The notes under the pieces were generated by a model that did not search any database, was not told the origin of the DNA, and saw only the letters and a list, made by a program, of their open reading frames with translations. The position numbers and the translations under genes were made by a program. A DNA stretch of 25,816 nt from Acholeplasmataceae bacterium (lineage in GTDB: Bacteria; Bacillota_I; Bacilli_A; Acholeplasmatales; Acholeplasmataceae): assembly GCA_023230825.1 (NCBI GenBank), contig JALNWO010000012.1, positions 1 through 25,816 on the forward strand, read 5' to 3'. Shown in pieces: positions 23,192 through 25,816 of this stretch (position 1 is the first letter of the stretch; the number at the start of each line of letters is the position of its first letter).

Positions 23192-25816
23192 TTTAGTTAC
23201 TAACCTATTAAGCGGCGCAACTATTGTAAATAAAACAAAACACGATCAAGAAGGAAATGTTATTGATGATTCATATGCAAGTAAAATTGGCATAGGAGCA
23301 TCTACTTCACCAACGGATAAAAAACTTACGATAAGAATTTATACACCGAAACAAGATAGAACACAAGCGACACCTAATCTATCGAGCGTTACATATACGA
23401 TTGATAGTGCGACACCAAGTGCTGCGGGGTTAATGAGTGCAAGTGATAAAGTTAAATTAAATAATTTAAACAGTGCAATTGATAGTTTAATAGGAGTTCA
23501 TGATACCGATAACGAGGCGCATTTATATATACGTCAGTTAATTGAAGCATTACAAAAAGAAATAGCCCGTTTAGACGCAAAAGGGCGGTCTTATGGCGCT
23601 ATTGATCTTACTCAAAGTCAATTACTACTTCAAGCAAACATATCGGGTTATATTAACAATTTTTTACATAACAAATATGAGGGCGGCTATAGTCCAATGG
23701 CAAACGATTTAATTTATACCAAAGAAGTTGTTGGCGAAAACGTTCATGAATGGGAGTTTAATAACGATTTAGGCGATTGGGTTGATAACGGTGCATGGAC
23801 AATTGAAAAAGGCAGTAACACAGAATACGGAATTATTAAAGGTGACGGAACATTTATCAATATTGTTAATGGTATTGTTGAAGTATTACGAGCTAAAATT
23901 GCGGACAAAGTGGGTTTTGGCCTTGATTTTCATACAAAACAAACAATCGATGATGCTTTCAATGCACGCTATACCAAAGAAGAAGTCGATAACCTTTTAG
24001 ACCAATTAAAAGCAATCTATGGTTGGGAAAGTAGCGAGTTAGGACAATTTAATCACGAAGACAAGATTTATTATGATGAAATTGAAGTTTACGATTTTTT
24101 GATAGTTAGTTTTTATAGTATAGATGGTGTTTTACTCGATAGTAAACCAATTTATACAAAAGGCATAATTGATGTAGATAATATTTTTTGTGGCACTGCT
24201 GGAACGAACGGGATTTTAGTGCCTCATAAAGAAACCTTGCCCGATAGGAGTTATTTAGAGTTTCTTAATGATGGTCATGACGAAGGTTCTTACATCAAAG
24301 TCTATGGCGTGAAAATGGAACAACAAAAAGCCGAGAATATCGTATTTGAAGACACCGATGTTGATACCGAACTTAAACGTTTAGAAGGCGAAAAAATTGA
24401 TGAAGACCTTACTAATTACGATGAACATCATGCTGTTATTGAAAATGATATTATCCCCGTTTATGATACGAGCGAAGATAAAATCAAACAAGTCAAAGTT
24501 AAAAATTTAATGGCTTTTGAAACCGACGTCATCGAGTATGGTGTGCGTTGGGTTGTAGGACAAGCAAGTCCAGTTGGCGAAAGAGTTAAAAGAGTTAACG
24601 GAGAATTGTTCGTTGGTGCAGCGACTAATTTAGTTGCTAATGTTGGTATTGACGAACAAGTTGTTGCTAATAGTTTTGATAACATTGCTATTTTCAATAC
24701 CAGACCCAAAGTCATTAACGGTAATGTAATGATTGAAAGAGAACTCTATTTTCACAAATTAGAATTCACTAAAGAAGGTGATGTAGATTATGAGTATTCT
24801 TGGGTGTGTGAAAGAAAGCTAGCCGGTTATATCAGACCGCGTATTTTTATTGACGACAATGGAAAAGAAATCAATTTTGCTTATTTAGGCAAATACGAAG
24901 CAAGTCAAGATGAAAGTGGTAAAATGCGCTCAGTTCCTAATGTTTATCCATTAGTAAGTGTTTCAAGGGGGAATGCGAGAAAAGCCGCACGTAAAAATGA
25001 CGGCGATGGAGACAATACCAATAGTCGTTGGGGTATTACAGACTTGGCAGAATATCACTATCATATTGTCGTGCCGTTCGAAATTGAATTTGCAACAAGA
25101 CATTGTCAAAATGTATTGAAGGGCGTTTCTGAATTATCTTATTCAAATAATGATGTTGCTTTAGTAACTGAAGAAGATACTAATAGCATTATAATCGCTA
25201 ATTCCAAAGCGAATAATTTTGTTGTAGGACAAAAGGTTTCAATTGGGACAGCCAATTCTAATTCAAGTGTAGCAAGTCAAAGAGATGTAATTAGTATTTT
25301 AAATGACACTCCAAATGTAGGCGAAGCCACAATCGTTTTAAGTGGTGAACCTTTTGATGTTACAGAAGGCAACGTTATTTCTGCTCGTGCGTGGGTTTCT
25401 GGTAAAACAGATAACGTTGTTGCAAGCAGTGGTGCATTTACTGCTAATAATGGACAATATCCAATTGTTTATCGTGGTTATGAAAACCCATACGGCAATA
25501 TTTATACTTTCATTGACGGCGCTAAAGTTGTTAATCACAAATTATGGGTTTGTGAAGACCGAAGCGCTTATGATGATAAAGCAAGCGTCGGCGGTAGTTA
25601 TGCAGCGCCATTTATGGCAGTAGCTTATCTTAACGCACAAAATGACGGTTACGTAAAAGAGTTGGGGTATGATAAATTATTCCCTTACGCAAGGCTACCA
25701 GTTGTTGCTGGTGGCACGGGAGCCGGTAATGCGGCTTATTATGCCGATTACTATTATCAAGCGGACGGAGACCGCACACTTATGGTTGGCGGTCGTTGGA
25801 ATGCTAGCGGCTACGC
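23139..25816 (+). CDS. Tail fibre with C-terminal C-type-lectin-like domain (3' partial)
   Basis: Continuous frame from the stop at 23136-23138 to the right edge (over 890 codons) with no stop. No ATG or ribosome binding site lies near its 5' end; TTG 23145, 23148 or 23154 are the only early start codons, so entry by +1 frameshift from the preceding gene is the favoured reading. Features in order: helical start IIQTATDLVTNLLSGATIV; the common fibre motif PSAAGLMSASDKVKL (about 23415-23460); a beta-rich shaft; then a receptor-binding head with FATRHCQNVLKGVS, GQYPIVYRGYENPYGNIYTF (about 25455-25515), GSYAAPFMAVAYL and GDRTLMVGGRWNASGYA at the edge. This head is the formylglycine-generating-enzyme-like C-type lectin fold found in Firmicute phage fibres and in variable proteins of DGRs. 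It should decide host binding. Confidence 0.8.
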   Translation, partial: MVLLQLNKTSNIIQTATDLVTNLLSGATIVNKTKHDQEGNVIDDSYASKIGIGASTSPTDKKLTIRIYTPKQDRTQATPNLSSVTYTIDSATPSAAGLMSASDKVKLNNLNSAIDSLIGVHDTDNEAHLYIRQLIEALQKEIARLDAKGRSYGAIDLTQSQLLLQANISGYINNFLHNKYEGGYSPMANDLIYTKEVVGENVHEWEFNNDLGDWVDNGAWTIEKGSNTEYGIIKGDGTFINIVNGIVEVLRAKIADKVGFGLDFHTKQTIDDAFNARYTKEEVDNLLDQLKAIYGWESSELGQFNHEDKIYYDEIEVYDFLIVSFYSIDGVLLDSKPIYTKGIIDVDNIFCGTAGTNGILVPHKETLPDRSYLEFLNDGHDEGSYIKVYGVKMEQQKAENIVFEDTDVDTELKRLEGEKIDEDLTNYDEHHAVIENDIIPVYDTSEDKIKQVKVKNLMAFETDVIEYGVRWVVGQASPVGERVKRVNGELFVGAATNLVANVGIDEQVVANSFDNIAIFNTRPKVINGNVMIERELYFHKLEFTKEGDVDYEYSWVCERKLAGYIRPRIFIDDNGKEINFAYLGKYEASQDESGKMRSVPNVYPLVSVSRGNARKAARKNDGDGDNTNSRWGITDLAEYHYHIVVPFEIEFATRHCQNVLKGVSELSYSNNDVALVTEEDTNSIIIANSKANNFVVGQKVSIGTANSNSSVASQRDVISILNDTPNVGEATIVLSGEPFDVTEGNVISARAWVSGKTDNVVASSGAFTANNGQYPIVYRGYENPYGNIYTFIDGAKVVNHKLWVCEDRSAYDDKASVGGSYAAPFMAVAYLNAQNDGYVKELGYDKLFPYARLPVVAGGTGAGNAAYYADYYYQADGDRTLMVGGRWNASGY
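25785..25816 (+). other. Start of candidate DGR-type variable region (cut by window edge)
   Basis: LMVGGRWNASGYA at the end of the fibre matches the 'GGxWxxxxxAG' segment that begins the variable region of DGR target proteins. Only about ten codons are visible. No reverse transcriptase or template repeat is present in this window, so diversification is a prediction about what lies downstream. Confidence 0.4.

Noticed and set aside
1..25816. Use of an alternative genetic code (TGA as Trp)
   Set aside because: Trp codons are TGG throughout the large genes, no internal TGA occurs in them, and TGA is used as a stop in short-overlap ATGA junctions.

Overview
The window looks like part of the genome of a short-tailed (podovirus-like) double-stranded DNA phage or prophage of a low-GC Gram-positive host. 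DNA is AT-rich, ribosome binding sites are mostly strong GGAGG-type, most stop codons are TAA, and the standard code fits (Trp is TGG; TGA ends several genes). A portal, scaffold, capsid and tail-nozzle set with no tape-measure or tail-tube gene argues for a short tail. The host cannot be fixed from the sequence; an uncultured gut Firmicute/Bacilli is a reasonable guess.

Layout. (1) 1-1634, + strand: small accessory genes: a 5'-truncated sigma-region-4-like regulator, a HigA-type HTH protein without a visible toxin, a small lipoprotein, a conserved small phage protein, a 48-residue membrane peptide and a crAss001_48-related protein. They end at a hairpin (1655-1690) that can serve both strands. 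(2) 1724-5661, - strand: a six-gene operon led by an ArdC-family antirestriction protein, followed by mobile-element hypotheticals. A promoter sits at about 5695-5722. (3) 5723-6494: a roughly 770-base non-coding divergent region holding iterated heptamers, a tandem/inverted GCGCAT motif, three AT-rich hairpins and a C6/G6 hairpin just before the terminase genes (cos/pac or origin candidate). (4) 6495-15117, + strand: packaging and head module in classic order: putative terS, terL, small helical protein, P22-size portal, a structured non-coding RNA candidate, scaffold, N4-gp56-like capsid with a C-terminal Ig-like domain, small protein, head-tail adaptor candidate, N-terminal part of the nozzle. 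(5) 15119-20377: the rest of the nozzle, carrying about 1000 extra residues of Ig-like modules. (6) 20399-22848: four consecutive membrane protein genes. (7) 22841-25816: a tail fibre in two frames, open at the right edge and ending inside a C-type-lectin-like domain of the kind diversified by diversity-generating retroelements (DGRs).

The late genes are packed or overlapping and probably form one operon: terminase and portal package DNA into a scaffold-built head, adaptor and nozzle close it, and the fibre binds the host. The membrane protein block lies where podoviruses usually encode ejection proteins.

Most notable points: a structured RNA between portal and scaffold; a +1 frame break in each of the two largest tail genes; the Ig-like insertion in the nozzle; the membrane-protein cassette; and the lectin-like domain cut by the window edge.
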